Shown: one piece after another, positions 5,316 to 13,587 of the stretch | How positions within the stretch are numbered: position 1 is the first letter of the stretch | Layout of the letters: each line of letters opens with the position of its first letter | From: Sphingomonadaceae bacterium | GTDB taxonomy: Bacteria; Pseudomonadota; Alphaproteobacteria; Sphingomonadales; Sphingomonadaceae | Reading direction: 5' to 3' | Assembly: GCA_004282995.1 (NCBI GenBank) | Contig: SHLU01000035.1 | Span: 1-13,926, forward strand | Length of the DNA: 13,926 bases | Translations under genes and position numbers: made by a program | Notes under the pieces: model-generated | What the model saw: the letters and a program-made list of their open reading frames with translations, nothing else | What the model was told of the DNA's origin: nothing | Database searches by the model: none

Positions 5316-6740
5316 CTAGACCACGGCGTCCTTTTTCACCGTGATAACCTGCGGATAGGTGAACTCCTTTAAGCCCTCTATACCATACTCGGCGCCGAAG
5401 CCCGACTGCTTGTGACCGCCGAACGGTGCGAAGGGTGACAGGTGGAGATATTCATTGATCCACACCGTCCCCGTTTCGAGCTGTTCGGCGATCCTGACGC
5501 CCTTGTCGGTGTCCTTGGTCCACACCGCACCGGCCAAACCATATTCGGAATTATTTGCCCGCGCGATGACCTCCTCCTCGCTCGAGAATTTCATCAGCGG
5601 CATGACCGGTCCGAACTGCTCCTCGGCCACGATGCGCGCATCCTCCGGCGGATTGTCGAGAATAGTCAGCGGCACGAAATAGCCCGTGCCCGAGGGATCG
5701 TCCTCGCCGCCGAGCAGAAACTTGTAGCCACTATCCTTGGCATCCTGGATCAGCTCCAGCACACGCTCATACTGCTTCTTGTTCTGGATCGGGCCGACAC
5801 CGGTGCCTTGCTGCGCGCCGTCACCGACGACCACGCCCTTGGCATATTCGGCGATCGCCTTGCTCAGATCATCGTAGATATCCTCGTGGATATAGATGCG
5901 CTTGGCGGCAACGCAGATCTGACCGGCATTGGAGAAGCTCGACCAGAACAGCTGTTCGGCCACCTTCTCGACATCGGCATCGGGGAGCACGATCGAGGCG
6001 TCGTTTCCGCCGAGTTCGAGCGTGATACGCTTGAGATCGGCGCTGGCCCCTTCCATGATCTTCTTGCCCGTGGCGGTCGATCCGGTGAAGGTGATCTTGT
6101 CGATATCGGGATGCTCGGTGATGAGCGGGCCGAGCGTGTCCTCGCCGGTGATGATGTTGACGACGCCTGCGGGCACCACGTCCTTGATCAACTCGGCAAT
6201 CCGCAGCGTGGCAAGCGGGGTAAAGGGCGACGGCTTGAGCACAATAGTGCAGCCCGACAGCATGGCGGGTGCAATCTTCTGCATCGCCATCATGACCGGG
6301 AAATTCCACGGCACGATGCCGCCGACCACGCCCACCGGAACACGGCGGGTGCGGCTGAGACGCGTTTCGCTATCCTCGTTGATGACATCATCGAGACTGA
6401 GCGTCGATTGTGCGCCGACCATCATCGAAGCGCCGATGATCTCGCCCTGCGCCTGGGCATGGGGCTTGCCCTGTTCGCTGGTCAGCAGGCGAAACAGCTC
6501 GTCCGCGTTGTCCTTGATGATGGCGGAGATCTTCTGAATGACCTCGCGGCGGTCTTCAATCGGTGTCTTGGACCAGGTCTTGAAGGCGCGGCGGGCAGCG
6601 GCAACAGCACGGTCGAGCTCCTCCTTGCCGCAGGCGGGGACGCGGCCGATCACCTCCTCATTGGCGGGATTAACGACATCCATCCAATCGCCATTGGTGG
6701 TCATCTCTCCGTCGATCAGGTTTGAATAGTCCTTGGCCAT
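5316..6740 (-). CDS. NAD(P)-dependent aldehyde dehydrogenase
   Basis: The 474-residue protein is a full-length member of the aldehyde dehydrogenase superfamily, oxidising an aldehyde to its acid in the cytoplasm. All key residues are present: N146 in VPWNFP (oxyanion hole), K169 in LKPS, the GSTATG cofactor turn (220-225), the general base E242 in LELGGND, the nucleophile C276 in NAGQICVAAKR, and E374 in EEQFGPV. The substrate cannot be fixed from motifs; the sequence style is that of broad aldehyde, aminoaldehyde or succinate-semialdehyde type enzymes. GAGGAG lies seven bases before the ATG. It is 73 nt downstream of mobA on the same strand, so it may be read from the 5-oxoproline operon or from its own promoter; I see no clear promoter in the gap. 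It ends at the shared terminator. Confidence 0.92.
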   Translation of the reverse strand: MAKDYSNLIDGEMTTNGDWMDVVNPANEEVIGRVPACGKEELDRAVAAARRAFKTWSKTPIEDRREVIQKISAIIKDNADELFRLLTSEQGKPHAQAQGEIIGASMMVGAQSTLSLDDVINEDSETRLSRTRRVPVGVVGGIVPWNFPVMMAMQKIAPAMLSGCTIVLKPSPFTPLATLRIAELIKDVVPAGVVNIITGEDTLGPLITEHPDIDKITFTGSTATGKKIMEGASADLKRITLELGGNDASIVLPDADVEKVAEQLFWSSFSNAGQICVAAKRIYIHEDIYDDLSKAIAEYAKGVVVGDGAQQGTGVGPIQNKKQYERVLELIQDAKDSGYKFLLGGEDDPSGTGYFVPLTILDNPPEDARIVAEEQFGPVMPLMKFSSEEEVIARANNSEYGLAGAVWTKDTDKGVRIAEQLETGTVWINEYLHLSPFAPFGGHKQSGFGAEYGIEGLKEFTYPQVITVKKDAVV

Positions 6741-6813
6741 AATACGCTCCTCTCAGGTTGAGTCGCGAGATAGCAGGAGCGCACGGGGTTTGTCGCCCCC
6801 AAGTTTTCGATTG

Positions 6814-7329
6814 CTACTGATCAGGCAGGTCGCCGGGCCGGTTGATATTTCGCAGGCCAGGTTCCACCTGCACGCCCACCGCGCCAACCCGCTCCGCGAA
6901 GGCATAGAGCGCGCGTCCGCCATCGCCCAGGAAGGTCCGGCAAATAGGTGCCAGTCCGACCGGCCACAGCCCGATTACCGGTTGCGTGTCGACAAAGGCA
7001 GCCGCCTTGCGACCGAGTTGCAGGGCAAGGTCTGACGGCAGGTTCGGAACGTCACAGCCACAACTCAGTACCGCATCGAAGCCAGCTTGTTCGGCATGCT
7101 GCAAGGCCGCGCTTAACCCGCCGAGCGGGCCGAGGCCCGGATTCGGACTATCGGGGATACATTCAAAGCCGGTTTCGTCGCGTCCGCATACAACCAGCCC
7201 GTCGCATTGCGCGCCAAGGGTCCGCGCCACGATGTCGATCAATCGCTCGCCCCCGATACGCGCATGCGCCTTGTCGCTGCCGAAACGTCGAGCCTGCCCG
7301 CCCGCCAGTATCGCGCCGAGCAGCTTCAA
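6814..7329 (-). CDS. mobA: Molybdenum cofactor guanylyltransferase
   Basis: MobA attaches GMP from GTP to molybdopterin to make the guanine-dinucleotide form of the molybdenum cofactor (MGD). The 171-residue protein has the nucleotide-binding loop LAGGQARRFGSDKA (8-21), PGLGPLGGLSAAL (64-76), the metal-binding CDVPNLP (92-98) and a final NINRPGDL (161-168). It is slightly shorter than the usual roughly 190 residues but has every core motif. The start is TTG at 7327-7329, overlapping the TGA of the DUF2891 gene as TTGA. No clear ribosome site is seen, so it relies on coupled translation. Its place at the tail of a 5-oxoproline operon is unexpected; no molybdoenzyme or other cofactor gene is nearby. 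A related nucleotidyltransferase, such as one making the cytosine form, is possible but less likely by length and motif. Confidence 0.88.
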   Translation of the reverse strand: MKLLGAILAGGQARRFGSDKAHARIGGERLIDIVARTLGAQCDGLVVCGRDETGFECIPDSPNPGLGPLGGLSAALQHAEQAGFDAVLSCGCDVPNLPSDLALQLGRKAAAFVDTQPVIGLWPVGLAPICRTFLGDGGRALYAFAERVGAVGVQVEPGLRNINRPGDLPDQ

Positions 7330-8309
7330 TTTCTGGCAGCAAGAAGCGCCAGCAGGGCGAAGCTCGCGAGCCAGTGCTCGCCCATATAGTCGCCCGTAAC
7401 ATGTTCGATGGCGCTGGCGAGGTGCCGGTCGGCAAGGTGATCAAGTTGCGCCTTGTCGCCTCCGCCAGCCAGGGCAATGTCGCGCAAGGCCCATGCCCGG
7501 CTCAGGTTGAGTCCGTCGAGATGGGCGATCTTGCCGTCGCTGCGGTCGGACACAAATGCAGGGTCGAGCGTGGCGAGCCAGCCAGTGCTTGGCAAAAATC
7601 CGGCGATCCAATCGGCGAATCGCTCAGCCTCCAGCACCCGGGACATCAACTGCGCGACACTCAGCGCCGGCGAAAGGAATTCGTCTCCGCCCGGTTCCCA
7701 CCCGCGATAATCAATGCAGTCGCCAAACTGGGCCAAGCTCCATTTGTCGATTGCCGCGCGGAGTTCGGGGTCGCGCTCGGCGGCCCACTCACGCGCCAGC
7801 ACCAGAGAAAAAGCCGTGTTGAAGTGTGTGCCGACGGTAATCGGATAGGTAAGAACTGCGAGGTACTCTTTGAAAGCATGCGCGAAATGTTGTGCCAGCG
7901 GCTCCATGCGGCAGCCCCATCCGGCATCATCGTGCCGTTCGGCTTCGTGATGAAGGTAAAGCAACCAGGCCCACCCATAAGGCCGTTCGAACCCCTTTGA
8001 TTCTGAGCGGCGCGCATAGGCGAGTTCGGCGCTCAGCTTGCCAGGCATGAAGGTATTCTCGGCCTGCTCGGCAATCGCATGCGCCTCCGCCATGTCGGGA
8101 TATAGGCGCCGCAATGTCAGCAATGTCCACCAGCCATGGACGCAGCTATGCCAGTCGTAGCTCCCATAAAAGCAGGGGTGCAGTTGGCGCGGTGTTTGCG
8201 CGTCGGCATCACCCGCCATCACGTGATCGAGCTTGTTGGGATATTCACGGGAGACATGGCCAAGCGCGGCCCTCGCAAAGCGGCTGGCGATGTCCTGGGT
8301 CAGTTCCAC
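7326..8309 (-). CDS. DUF2891 family protein of unknown function
   Basis: The 327-residue protein matches my memory of the DUF2891 family, which has no assigned function. It is soluble, without signal peptide or membrane segment, and mostly helical. It carries strings of conserved-looking polar and aromatic residues: HPCFYGSYDWHSCVHGWW (44-61), YGWAWLLYL (111-119), YPITVGTHFNTAFSL (155-169), EPGGDEFLSPAL (205-216), HLDGLNLSRAW (263-273) and GEHWLASFALLAL (310-322). The pattern of His, Asp and Glu on repeated helices suggests an alpha-helical toroid enzyme, but that is inference. GTG 8309 is chosen because the family N-terminus (ELTQDIASRFAR) begins there and AGGG lies shortly upstream; the frame is open 15 codons further. 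It overlaps the end of the DUF979 gene by 10 nt and mobA by 4 nt. Its context implies a role tied to 5-oxoproline or pyroglutamyl compounds. Confidence 0.8.
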   Translation of the reverse strand: MELTQDIASRFARAALGHVSREYPNKLDHVMAGDADAQTPRQLHPCFYGSYDWHSCVHGWWTLLTLRRLYPDMAEAHAIAEQAENTFMPGKLSAELAYARRSESKGFERPYGWAWLLYLHHEAERHDDAGWGCRMEPLAQHFAHAFKEYLAVLTYPITVGTHFNTAFSLVLAREWAAERDPELRAAIDKWSLAQFGDCIDYRGWEPGGDEFLSPALSVAQLMSRVLEAERFADWIAGFLPSTGWLATLDPAFVSDRSDGKIAHLDGLNLSRAWALRDIALAGGGDKAQLDHLADRHLASAIEHVTGDYMGEHWLASFALLALLAARN

Positions 8310-9262
8310 AGCAGAAACCCTGCCACGTAGATGATTGCCACATTGCAAAACCACAGCGGAATGGCAGTGCCGACCTGCTGGCGAATGACGCCGTTCTGAT
8401 CCTTCAGTTCGAGCAAGGCAGCAGGGACGATATTAAAGTTGGCCGCCATCGGGGTCAGCAGCGTGCCGCAAAACCCAGCCAGCATTCCGACCGCACCGAT
8501 TACCGCCGGATTGCCGCCATAGCCTTCTACCAGCAGGGGGATACCGATTGCTGCCGCCATCACCGGAAAGGCGGCAAAAGCATTGCCCATGATGATTGTG
8601 AACAACGCCATGCCGGTCGCGAAAACGACGACCGCGACCAGCACGCTGCCATCGGGAATGATCGTGCCGGCGAGCGATCCGATGACGTCTCCTACCCCGG
8701 CAAGTGCAAAGACCGCTCCAAGCGCCGCGAGCATCTGAGGCAGGATCGCGGCCCAGCCGATCGAATCGATCAGCCTCCGGCCTTCCTGCATAGGTGCCAA
8801 TACCGGAGGTCGGAGCCATGCCATCGCCGCCGCCAGTGCCAGCATCACGCCTAAACCGAACAGGATCAGCGTCTCGCGCCGCTCCTCGAACAAGCCGCTC
8901 TCCCCGGCGGGCGTGTAATTGTAGAGCAGCGTTCCGGCGACTGCGGTAATGGGTACCACCAGCGCGGGCAGGAAGAGCCGATTCCCAAGCAGCGCGGAAA
9001 AATTGAACCGCTCATCCGCCGTCGTGGTAGCGGGATCGCTTCGGCCCAGTCCACCCAGCCCGGCAATCGCCACAAGAGCCAGTACCAGTATTCCATTGCC
9101 GAAGGCGCTAAACTGCGAGCCAAAGAAGAAGCTGACTGCCAGCAAGACCCAAAAGGCCGCATTGCCCCAGCGTTTGCCGTTGGACCTGTCGAACGCGCTG
9201 AGCAACGCCCATCCGGCAAAAACGACCCCGGCAAGGACATAGAGCCACTCAAGCGTGATCAT
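8300..9262 (-). CDS. DUF979 membrane protein, likely 5-oxoproline transporter subunit
   Basis: The 320-residue protein is hydrophobic along most of its length, with roughly nine predicted membrane segments (for example about 5-22, 36-50, 57-72, 95-115, 131-150, 205-240 and 300-318). Family-like stretches are MGNAFAAFPVMAAAIG (225-240) and GFCGTLLTPMAANFNIVPAA (263-282). DUF979 and DUF969 proteins occur as neighbours and are annotated in databases as the two subunits of a putative 5-oxoproline transporter; direct transport data are not something I can cite. ATG 9262 is chosen because it overlaps the DUF969 stop as ATGA, the typical arrangement for two subunits made in step. The frame extends 33 codons upstream, but that part lies inside the DUF969 gene. 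The adjoining 5-oxoprolinase supports the substrate guess. Confidence 0.85.
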   Translation of the reverse strand: MITLEWLYVLAGVVFAGWALLSAFDRSNGKRWGNAAFWVLLAVSFFFGSQFSAFGNGILVLALVAIAGLGGLGRSDPATTTADERFNFSALLGNRLFLPALVVPITAVAGTLLYNYTPAGESGLFEERRETLILFGLGVMLALAAAMAWLRPPVLAPMQEGRRLIDSIGWAAILPQMLAALGAVFALAGVGDVIGSLAGTIIPDGSVLVAVVVFATGMALFTIIMGNAFAAFPVMAAAIGIPLLVEGYGGNPAVIGAVGMLAGFCGTLLTPMAANFNIVPAALLELKDQNGVIRQQVGTAIPLWFCNVAIIYVAGFLLWN

Positions 9263-9942
9263 GTCACCGCCCTTCTCGGAATGCGTCCCAGCCTGCGATC
9301 GAAAGCGGTGATCCGCCAACCGTGGATGATGAAGGCACAGATCGCTGTAGGTATGGCCCAAACCGAAAGCTGCAAGGGGGTCAGCGGATAGCCATAACTT
9401 TCGAAAACCCCCTGGATCAGCAGGATAGACGCAATTGCGAAGAAGATATCTTCGCCGAAGAACAGCCCGACGTTGTCGGTTGCAGCCGCCATGGCGAGAA
9501 CCTTCTGCCGCTTATCCTCGGGCAGTTCGCCGTGGCTCATCTCCGCAGCCGCCTCGGCCATTGGTGCGACCAACGGGCGGACGGTCTGCGGGTGCCCACC
9601 AATATCCTTCATGCCGATGGCAGCAGTGATCTGGCGAAACAGCAGGTAGATCACCAGCAGCTTCCCCATTGTCGCCCCACGTACGCTTTCGATCACCGCC
9701 CGTGCACGCTGTTGCAATCCATAGCGTTCGAGCAGGCCGATCACCGGAAGGATGATCCAGGTCACCGAGATATAGCGATTGTCATTGAAGGCGCTGCCCA
9801 GCGCCTGGATCACCGCGACCAGATCGAGCCCGGCCAGCACGCCGGTGGCAAGCGCTGCGGCGACCACTACCAGCAGCGGATTGAACCGCAGGGCAAAGCC
9901 CCCCACCACAATGGCGATGCCGACCAGCGGCCAGTAATTCAC
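9259..9942 (-). CDS. DUF969 membrane protein, likely 5-oxoproline transporter subunit
   Basis: The 227-residue protein has an N-terminal pair of membrane segments (about 5-20 and 22-45), further ones at about 60-72, 93-110, 163-180 and 190-207, and a basic cytoplasmic tail. Polar motifs likely to line the transport path are NDNRY (53-57), LPVIGLLERYGLQQRA (65-80), GGHPQTVRPLVAPMAEAAA (115-133) and TDNVGLFFGEDIF (155-167). It is the expected partner of the DUF979 protein encoded next to it. The start is GTG 9942, overlapping the 5-oxoprolinase TGA as GTGA, with a strong GGGGAGGG a few bases upstream inside the oplA end. That ribosome site suggests efficient coupled translation. Membrane transport is well supported by composition; the 5-oxoproline substrate rests on the operon and family annotation. 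Confidence 0.85.
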   Translation of the reverse strand: MNYWPLVGIAIVVGGFALRFNPLLVVVAAALATGVLAGLDLVAVIQALGSAFNDNRYISVTWIILPVIGLLERYGLQQRARAVIESVRGATMGKLLVIYLLFRQITAAIGMKDIGGHPQTVRPLVAPMAEAAAEMSHGELPEDKRQKVLAMAAATDNVGLFFGEDIFFAIASILLIQGVFESYGYPLTPLQLSVWAIPTAICAFIIHGWRITAFDRRLGRIPRRAVT

Positions 9943-12900
9943 GAATTTCCCTCCCCGAAACCGCCGCCGCCTGGCGTCAGGATCACGAATGTGTCCCCCG
10001 CCTGCATCTGCGCCGATGCGGTGGCGGTCAACTCCTCGCGCGATCCGTCCGTTCTTTCGACCCAGTTGCGCCCCGGCGCAGCATCACTGCCGCCAGCTAA
10101 TCCGCTCGGCGCGATGGCACGGCGGTTGGCGAGCATATTGGCGCGCATCGGTTCGAGGAACGTGACCCTGCGTTCGACGCCATCGCCCCCGCGATGCGCC
10201 CCCTCCCCGCCAGAACCGGGCCGGATGGCAAAGCGATCGAGCCGCACCGGCAGCCGCGTTTCAAGAATTTCCGGATCGGTCAGACGACTGTTGGTCATAT
10301 GCGTCTGCACCGCGCTGGTACCGTCGTGATCAGGTCCGGCGCCTGACCCGCCCGCGATGGTCTCATAATACTGGTGGTCTTCATTACCGAAGGTGAAATT
10401 GTTCATCGTCCCCTGGCTCGGCGCGAGCTGGCCAGTCGCGGCAAACAGTGCATCGGTAATGACCTGGCTAGTCTCGACATTGCCCGCCACTACCGCTGCG
10501 GGCGGCGCCGGGTTGAGCATCGAGCCTTCGGGCACGACCAATTTGACTGGCCGGAGGCACCCGTCGTTCATCGGGATCTGGTCGTCAATCAGCGTGCGCA
10601 GGACGTAGAGCGATGCCGCCCGAGTAATCGAGCGGGGGGCGTTGAAATTGTTGGGTTGCTGCTCGCTCGTTCCGGTAAAGTCGAACACGGCGGAACGACT
10701 CTTGCGGTCGATGCGGATGGCAACAGAAACCTGCGCGCCATTGTCCATCCGGCAGGTAAAGGCGCCGTCCTGCAGCCGGTCCAGAAGGCGGCGAACGCTT
10801 TCTTCGGCATTGGCGAGCACATGGTGCATGTAGGCGGCAATCACCTCCCCGCCATTGTCGCGGGCCGCGTGCATCAGCAATTCTGCGCCGCGTGTGCAGG
10901 CCGCGACCTGCGCCCGCAAGTCGGACAGGTTGCGGTCCGGGTTGCGCGCCGGCCACGCGCCGGCAGCCAGCGCCGCGCGGACCTCGGCTTCGCGAAACCG
11001 CCCCTCCTCGATCAGCAGGACGTTGTCTAGCAGCACGCCTTCTTCGTCGATCGTCGCGCTCTCGGGCGGCATAGAACCGGGCGCGATCCCGCCGATATCG
11101 GCATGGTGTCCGCGCGCAGCGACAAAGGCGTCGGGCCAGCGTCCGCGGTCCGAGTAGAACACGGGTACAATGACCGTGATGTCGGGCAGGTGCGTGCCAC
11201 CGCGATAGGGATCGTTGAGGACGTAGGCATCGCCGCGCCTGATGCCGCGCCCGTCGGAAGCTGCGCCGGTTGCATCCGGTCCGCGGGCCTCGATAATGCG
11301 GCGAATGCTGTCTCCCATGCTGCCCAGATGCACGGGGATATGCGGCGCATTGGCGATCAGCGCACCTTCTGCATCGAACAGCGCGCAGGAAAAATCGAGC
11401 CTTTCCTTGATGTTTACCGAGGTCGCGGTGGACTGCAGCACCACGCCCATTTCCTCTGCGATAGCCATGAAGAGGTTGTTGAAGATCTCCAGTCTTACCG
11501 GGTCGACCTCGGTTCCTTCTGCGCGGCCCCGATCGACCGGCTCGGTTCGGGTAAGGACGAGGCTGCCATCTGTGGCCAGTGATGCAGTCCAGCCAGGCTC
11601 GATGACAGTTGTGGAACCGGGATCCACCACCAGGGCCGGGCCGGAGACAACTCCGCCTGCGCTCAACCGACCGCGTCGATAGACCGGCCATTCACCTGAC
11701 CCTGCGACGGAATCGTCGACGAGCTCGAGCGCCTTCGCATCGAACGCGCCCGGCATCCCGCTCGCCTCGACGCTCAGCGATTCGACGATGATTTGTCCTT
11801 CGGCATCGGAATAACCGAAACGCTGACGATGCTCGGCGCGAAAACGCTCTGCCAGATCGGCATCTCCGGTGAGGTCGAGCATGAGCGTGCTGTCACTCCC
11901 GGCGAAGCGCAATCTGGCGCGCCTCGCCAATTCGACCTTCTTCTCGTCGAGGTCGTGCTCTGCCATCACTTCGAGAGCCTGTGTCTCGAGTACGTCGAGG
12001 ACTTGTGCGTAGTCCTCTCCCAACGGCCGCACCACGCTTTGCTCCCGCACCGCCTTCACTGGCGCAATGCCGATCCCATAGGCCGACAGCATACCCGCCA
12101 GCGGGTGTACCAGAACGGTGCAGATCCCCAATTCGTCGGCCACCCGGCAAGCATGCTGTCCGCCCGCTCCGCCAAAGCAAGCGAGCGCATACCGGGTGAC
12201 ATCGTGCCCTCGCGCCACACTGATCTTGCGGATGGCATTGGCCATGTTGTCGACCGCAATTGCGAGGAATCCTTCAGCGATGTCCTCCAGCGTCATCGGC
12301 TGGTTGAGGCTTGCCCCCACTTCGGCCAACCGGCTCCTGCTCGCTGCCGGATCGAGCGGCTGGTCGCCATTGGGTCCAAACACCGCCGGAAATAGCGCCG
12401 GATCGATCCGTCCGAGAAACAGGTTGCAGTCGGTTACCGTCAGTGGGCCACCCTTGCGATAGCAGGCGGGGCCCGGATCGGCCCCTGCGCTCTCTGGCCC
12501 GGCCCGGAAACGCGTTCCATCGAACCGGCAGATCGATCCACCGCCTGCAGCCACCGTATGGATCTGCATCATCGGGGCCGCCACCCGGACGCCAGCTACC
12601 ACGCTCTCCCCGGTCAGCTCGTATTCGCCCGCATAGTGCGCGACATCGGTGCTGGTCCCGCCCATATCGAACCCGATCAGACGGTGATGGCCCAAAGGCT
12701 CGCTGGCCGTGACCATGCCAACGACGCCGCCAGCCGGCCCGGACAATATCGCGTCCTTCCCGCGGAATGCCCCTGCCCTTGCCAAACCCCCGTTCGACTG
12801 CATGAAGAACAATTGCCCGTGCGGCGGCAAATTGTCCTCCAGCCCGGCGACATAGCGGGCCAAGACTGGCGAGAGGTAGCCATCAACCACGGTAGTATCG

Positions 12901-13508
12901 CCACGTGGGACCAGCCGGATCAGGGGCGCAACCTCGTGGCTGACACTGATTTGTGCAAAGCCCAGTTCGCGGGCGATGGCGGCAAGGCGCTGCTCGTGCG
13001 CGCAATGTTGCCAGCCATGAATCAGTACGATGGCGACAGCATCGAACCCGTCTTCGCGCAATTGAGAGAAACTCGCGTGCGCGTGCGCCTCGTCGAGCGA
13101 CGTGATCACCGACCCGTCGACCGCGACGCGTTCCTTTATCTCGACGACGCGTGATGCCAGCTGTGCCGGAAGGATGATGTGACGGGCAAAGATTTCGGGC
13201 CGCGCTTGCGAGCCGATCCGCAGGGCATCGCCAAACCCCTGGCTGATCGCCAATGCCAGACGCTCACCCTTGCGTTCCAGCAGGGCATTCGTGGCGACCG
13301 TTGTTCCTATACGCAGTTCGGCAATAGGGCCCTCGCCATATTGCTTCATCAGCCGCGTAACGGCTTCGCTCGCCGCATCCTGGTATCGGCCCGGATTTTC
13401 CGACAGGAGCTTGTCGGTGACCAGCGCGCCACCTGGCGTAACCGCGACGATATCGGTAAACGTCCCGCCGCGATCAATCGCGAACCGCCACTTGCCCGTG
13501 CCTTCCAT
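9939..13508 (-). CDS. oplA: 5-oxoprolinase, single-chain ATP-dependent (HyuA-HyuB fusion)
   Basis: The 1189-residue protein joins hydantoinase A and B domains in one chain, the architecture of ATP-dependent 5-oxoprolinase (5-oxo-L-proline + ATP + 2 H2O to L-glutamate + ADP + phosphate). The A part has the ATP-fold loop DRGGTFTD (12-19), GTTVATNALLERKGER (68-83), SGPAGGVVG (256-264), DMGGTSTDVA (281-290), the glycine loop AAGGGSI (320-326) and ALACFGGAGGQHACRVADEL (441-460). The B part starts near DPVRLEIFNNLF (669-680) and has SCALFDAEG (707-715), LNDPYRGGTHLPDI (764-777), GHHADIGG (800-807), NPDRNLSDLRAQ (856-867), VFDFTGTS (941-948) and a Gly-rich tail LTPGGGGFGEG (1177-1187). The length agrees with other single-chain enzymes. 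N-methylhydantoinase or acetone carboxylase relatives are usually split genes, so 5-oxoprolinase is favoured, and the DUF969/DUF979 neighbours agree. ATG 13508 has only a weak AGG upstream. It is the first clear member of the operon. Confidence 0.93.
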   Translation of the reverse strand: MEGTGKWRFAIDRGGTFTDIVAVTPGGALVTDKLLSENPGRYQDAASEAVTRLMKQYGEGPIAELRIGTTVATNALLERKGERLALAISQGFGDALRIGSQARPEIFARHIILPAQLASRVVEIKERVAVDGSVITSLDEAHAHASFSQLREDGFDAVAIVLIHGWQHCAHEQRLAAIARELGFAQISVSHEVAPLIRLVPRGDTTVVDGYLSPVLARYVAGLEDNLPPHGQLFFMQSNGGLARAGAFRGKDAILSGPAGGVVGMVTASEPLGHHRLIGFDMGGTSTDVAHYAGEYELTGESVVAGVRVAAPMMQIHTVAAGGGSICRFDGTRFRAGPESAGADPGPACYRKGGPLTVTDCNLFLGRIDPALFPAVFGPNGDQPLDPAASRSRLAEVGASLNQPMTLEDIAEGFLAIAVDNMANAIRKISVARGHDVTRYALACFGGAGGQHACRVADELGICTVLVHPLAGMLSAYGIGIAPVKAVREQSVVRPLGEDYAQVLDVLETQALEVMAEHDLDEKKVELARRARLRFAGSDSTLMLDLTGDADLAERFRAEHRQRFGYSDAEGQIIVESLSVEASGMPGAFDAKALELVDDSVAGSGEWPVYRRGRLSAGGVVSGPALVVDPGSTTVIEPGWTASLATDGSLVLTRTEPVDRGRAEGTEVDPVRLEIFNNLFMAIAEEMGVVLQSTATSVNIKERLDFSCALFDAEGALIANAPHIPVHLGSMGDSIRRIIEARGPDATGAASDGRGIRRGDAYVLNDPYRGGTHLPDITVIVPVFYSDRGRWPDAFVAARGHHADIGGIAPGSMPPESATIDEEGVLLDNVLLIEEGRFREAEVRAALAAGAWPARNPDRNLSDLRAQVAACTRGAELLMHAARDNGGEVIAAYMHHVLANAEESVRRLLDRLQDGAFTCRMDNGAQVSVAIRIDRKSRSAVFDFTGTSEQQPNNFNAPRSITRAASLYVLRTLIDDQIPMNDGCLRPVKLVVPEGSMLNPAPPAAVVAGNVETSQVITDALFAATGQLAPSQGTMNNFTFGNEDHQYYETIAGGSGAGPDHDGTSAVQTHMTNSRLTDPEILETRLPVRLDRFAIRPGSGGEGAHRGGDGVERRVTFLEPMRANMLANRRAIAPSGLAGGSDAAPGRNWVERTDGSREELTATASAQMQAGDTFVILTPGGGGFGEGNS

Positions 13509-13587
13509 GATCTTTGCCTAAGCAGTCATGGCGAAGGAATAAAGCACCGATCTCGGTACCGGGCAGTTCGGTCGGAATACAGAGCAG
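13509..13587 (-). other. Gap between the PilZ gene and oplA
   Basis: These 79 nt would hold the oplA promoter if there is one. I see no EcfG match and no convincing sigma70 boxes. A small inverted repeat ACCGA (13546-13550) / TCGGT (13553-13557) is present but has no T-run. Transcription may therefore start further upstream and run through the PilZ gene, or from a promoter too degenerate to call by eye. Confidence 0.35.

Noticed and set aside
5442..6725. Long plus-strand open frame (about 427 codons) opposite the aldehyde dehydrogenase gene
   Set aside because: It is the mirror of a clear enzyme gene in GC-rich DNA, where the antisense frame is often free of stops. The product is His/Arg/Gly-rich without any family motif.
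6784..6800. GGGG/CCCC inverted repeat between mobA and the aldehyde dehydrogenase gene as a terminator
   Set aside because: The stem is only four base pairs with a 7-nt loop and no T-run on the minus strand.
6948..8854. Plus-strand open frames of about 350 and 246 codons opposite mobA, DUF2891 and DUF979
   Set aside because: Same reasoning: they cross boundaries of real minus-strand genes and have no domain-like sequence.
9322..12395. Several plus-strand open frames opposite the 5-oxoprolinase and DUF969 genes
   Set aside because: All lie antisense to strongly supported genes and show low-complexity, Arg/Pro/Ser-rich translations with no recognisable domain or ribosome site.
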